DNA from: Bacteroidales bacterium
Lineage (GTDB): Bacteria > Bacteroidota > Bacteroidia > Bacteroidales > UBA12077
Direction of reading: 5' to 3'
NCBI GenBank assembly: GCA_019038645.1
Contig: JAHOYT010000101.1
Coordinates: forward strand, 1-34,689
Length of the DNA: 34,689 bases
Position numbers and translations under genes: made by a program. Positions 32,759 to 34,689 of this stretch are shown here, piece by piece. Below the pieces are notes generated by a model. That model was not told the origin of the DNA. It saw nothing but the letters and a program-made list of their open reading frames with translations, and ran no database searches. Position 1 is the stretch's first letter; every line of letters begins with the position of its first letter.

Positions 32759-32986
32759 ATGGATTTAAATATTGCCATTCTTTACGGATCTGTAAGATCT
32801 GACAGACAAGGAATTAAAGCTGCAAAGTTTTTTTTATCTAAATTAAAAGACAGACAAATACAAGCCACTTTAATTGATCCGCTGGAAATGAATTTACCAT
32901 TCCTTTATAATATGTTTCAGTAATATCCGGAATGCGATGCCCCGAAGAAAATGGATACAATATAAGAGATAATAGTAAAACGGTAC
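32759..32986 (+). pseudogene. Decayed NADPH-dependent FMN reductase
   Basis: The first 54 codons read as the N-terminus of an NADPH-dependent FMN reductase family protein: LNIAILYGSVRSDRQGIKAA, then LIDPLEMNLPFLYNMF. A TAA at 32921 interrupts a region that in family members continues as YKEYPxGEAPEKLE. Reading past the stop in the same frame gives YPECDAPKKMDTI, another TAA, then EIIVKRY. So two nonsense changes and loss of the remaining two-thirds (family length about 180) have killed the gene. Functional copies reduce flavins or quinones. The decay is read directly in one frame; family assignment is from remembered motifs. Confidence 0.75.
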
Positions 32987-33148
32987 TTCCAATTGTTACT
33001 CAGTATATATATATACTTGTACTTATTTCTATAGTAAAATAACTAAATAACATTATAAGTTTCAGCAATATTGATTTTTTTCGTAAATTGCATCCCGTTT
33101 TAAACATCTTTTTTGAGACCAATTATTAACTTACCTGGATAAAATATT

Positions 33149-34516
33149 ATGAGAAAACTACTTAATTTATTTACAGCACTTTTAATTGTAATGAACATTA
33201 GTGCACAAGAAGATCATTCTGAATATATGGAAGGACCTTTTAGTTCGCCACAGGAAATTACTGCAACTTGCCTTGCATGCCATGAAGGTATTGACGCTTC
33301 GATTATGAAAACCCGGCATTGGAACTGGCTGGGCGATGAATTTAAAAATAGCGATGGAGAAATGGTACGTTTTGGGAAACAAAATGTAATTAATAATTTT
33401 TGTGTTGCTGTACCGTCAAATTGGCCAAGATGTACAAGTTGTCATATTGGATACGGTTGGAAAGATGATTCTTTCGACTTTGCCAATGGAGAAAACATTG
33501 ACTGTCTTATTTGTCATGATCAAACGGGCACTTATAAAAAGGTTCCAACCGCAGCAGGAATGCCTGTGGAAAGTATCGATCTGGTTAAAATTGCACAGAG
33601 CGTTGGCCCTACAAAAAAAGCAAACTGTATTGTTTGTCACGCAAATGGTGGCGGAGGAACAGGAGTTAAACATGGCGATATGGATGAAAGCTTATTAAAC
33701 GCAACAGCTGAACTAGATGTACATATGGGCGGAGCCGGATTTGAATGCGCAGATTGTCATGCGGGTGAAAACCACAAAATACTTGGAGCCAGTCATGGTT
33801 CTTTGATGGAAGGAACAAACCATATTAATTGTACTGACTGCCATACTGAGAAACCACACGAAAAGAAAATATTAAATACTCACGGAAGTTCTATTGCTTG
33901 TGAAACATGTCATATTCCAACATTTGCCCGTGAAATGGCAACAAAAACATGGTGGGACTGGTCAACTGCCGGTCAGGACAAAACAGTTGATAATGATGAA
34001 TTTGGAAAACCATTATACAGCAAAAAGAAAGGTGATTTTGTTTGGGGTATGAATGTAATTCCTGAATATGCCTGGCATAACGGACAAGCTGATTACTACC
34101 AGTTTGGTGATAAATTTGATCCTGCCAATGTGGTTGAATTGAATTCACTTTCGGGAAGTTTTTCAGATCCAAATTCTAAAATTACTCCCTTTAAAGTAAT
34201 GCGTGGTAAACAAATTTATGATGCTGAAAATAATTATCTGGTTGTTCCTAAACTTTTTGGGTCAGGTGGTTACTGGAAAACTTTTGATTGGAATGCAGCG
34301 TCAGAATTGGGAATGCAATCTATTGATCTGGCTTATTCCGGAAAACATGGATTTATTGAAACAGAAATGTACTGGCCAATTAATCATATGGTAGTTAGCG
34401 GTGAACAAACTCTTTCCTGCACTGATTGTCACAATAAAGATGGTGAATCAAGGCTTGACTGGAAAAAGCTAGGATATGACGGAGATCCAATGAAAACAGG
34501 AGGAAGATTCAAGTAA
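33149..34516 (+). CDS. Secreted octaheme c-type cytochrome (tetrathionate reductase Otr-like)
   Basis: A 455-residue exported cytochrome with a signal peptide (about 1-19) and eight CxxCH heme sites at residues 41, 95, 119, 160, 200, 228, 251 and 424. The widely separated last heme, the GGGGTGVKHGDMDESL stretch (167-182) and the ending RLDWKKLGYDGDPMKTGG match the Shewanella Otr family of octaheme cytochromes. In that enzyme one active-site heme is ligated by lysine; Lys174 in VKHGD is a candidate here, not proven. The family reduces tetrathionate in vitro and also acts on nitrite and hydroxylamine, so the physiological substrate is uncertain. Electrons would come from menaquinol by an undetermined route. 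No partner gene is visible before the window ends. Confidence 0.88.
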   Translation: MRKLLNLFTALLIVMNISAQEDHSEYMEGPFSSPQEITATCLACHEGIDASIMKTRHWNWLGDEFKNSDGEMVRFGKQNVINNFCVAVPSNWPRCTSCHIGYGWKDDSFDFANGENIDCLICHDQTGTYKKVPTAAGMPVESIDLVKIAQSVGPTKKANCIVCHANGGGGTGVKHGDMDESLLNATAELDVHMGGAGFECADCHAGENHKILGASHGSLMEGTNHINCTDCHTEKPHEKKILNTHGSSIACETCHIPTFAREMATKTWWDWSTAGQDKTVDNDEFGKPLYSKKKGDFVWGMNVIPEYAWHNGQADYYQFGDKFDPANVVELNSLSGSFSDPNSKITPFKVMRGKQIYDAENNYLVVPKLFGSGGYWKTFDWNAASELGMQSIDLAYSGKHGFIETEMYWPINHMVVSGEQTLSCTDCHNKDGESRLDWKKLGYDGDPMKTGGRFK

Positions 34517-34650
34517 GCAGATTCATTTTTTAGGATTTAAAAAACTATTGCAAGAACATAGAGCTTTGAAGTTGCCGATGACCTGTTCAAAAAAATGAAA
34601 TAGGGAATTTAATTAGAATTTCGAGGCATTAATTGTAGTATGAACAAAAG

Positions 34651-34689
34651 AGTGTGTCCAAAAAGACGATTTAGTCGTCATTCTGAGCG
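34651..34689 (+). repeat. Left part of an intergenic repeat cut by the window edge
   Basis: The last 39 nt contain a hairpin, GACGA (34665-34669) / TCGTC (34675-34679), and run into GTCATTCTGAGCG, which resembles the TGTCATCCTGAGC arm of the 7801-7862 palindrome. The rest lies beyond the window. Confidence 0.45.

Noticed and set aside
33002-33014. TATATATATATAC tract as a regulatory or replication element
   Set aside because: A short AT dinucleotide run in AT-rich intergenic DNA with no accompanying motif.
33402-33698. 98-codon frame in another phase of the octaheme cytochrome gene
   Set aside because: The true frame carries regularly spaced CxxCH motifs through this segment; the alternative frame is a shadow.
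34562-34603. Short frame SFEVADDLFKKMK followed by a stop, as a gene remnant
   Set aside because: Only 13 codons with no identifiable family; cannot be told from chance.
1-34689. tRNA, rRNA, CRISPR arrays, prophage, transposases or defence systems
   Set aside because: No T-loop motif, regularly spaced repeats, phage structural genes, transposase motifs or defence gene clusters were seen in any intergenic region or coding sequence.

Overview
The window is AT-rich chromosomal DNA from a member of the Bacteroidota, probably an anaerobic or facultative member of the Bacteroidales/Marinilabiliales. Three things support this. Many genes are preceded by the Bacteroidota sigma promoter (a TTG or TTTG box, 18-21 nt, then TAnnTTTG), and Shine-Dalgarno sequences are nearly absent. 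Several families are typical of the phylum (GldF/GldG, DUF3078, DUF2807). Menaquinone genes are of the futalosine type (mqnA and a UbiA-family prenyltransferase). Almost all of the sequence is dense, intact, housekeeping-type coding DNA. I see no prophage, CRISPR array, defence island, insertion sequence, rRNA or tRNA.

Layout. 1-3.3 kb (minus): a lipid-exporter-like ABC protein and purB. 3.4-7.1 kb (plus): mqnA, an NfeD-type membrane protease, a GNAT acetyltransferase, a small HTH-like protein and an HD phosphohydrolase. 7.2-13.4 kb (minus): a FAH-family enzyme, a DnaQ-like exonuclease, dnaN, a DUF4340 protein, gldG and gldF. 13.5-15.4 kb (plus): a PagL-like lipid A deacylase and a DUF2807 lipoprotein. 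15.4-17.6 kb (minus): surE, a small membrane protein and lpxB. 17.8-24.4 kb (plus): pheT, a macro-domain hydrolase, a menaquinone prenyltransferase, an unknown exported protein, an exported seven-bladed WD40 protein and an LpxL-like acyltransferase. 24.4-26.1 kb (minus): a large DUF3078 protein. 26.4-34.5 kb (plus): tryptophanase, a MATE transporter, the run yicC-gmk-nadD-CBS/CNNM protein, a decayed flavin reductase, and a secreted octaheme cytochrome c.

Functional themes. Several genes concern the outer envelope: lpxB, the LpxL-like acyltransferase, the PagL-like deacylase and possibly the MsbA-like exporter. Two belong to futalosine-type menaquinone synthesis and fit an anaerobic electron-transport chain that could feed the octaheme cytochrome. 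dnaN sits next to a DnaQ-like exonuclease. Tryptophanase would give indole, pyruvate and ammonia; its residues at three specificity positions match tryptophanase rather than tyrosine phenol-lyase.

The least explained parts are the roughly 185-nt leader of tryptophanase (a 26-codon upstream frame followed by a hairpin), an orphan minus-strand terminator at 32.45 kb with no gene to serve, two palindromic intergenic repeats (7.8 kb and the right edge), and a few conserved-looking proteins of unknown role. I did not find a convincing new multi-gene system.
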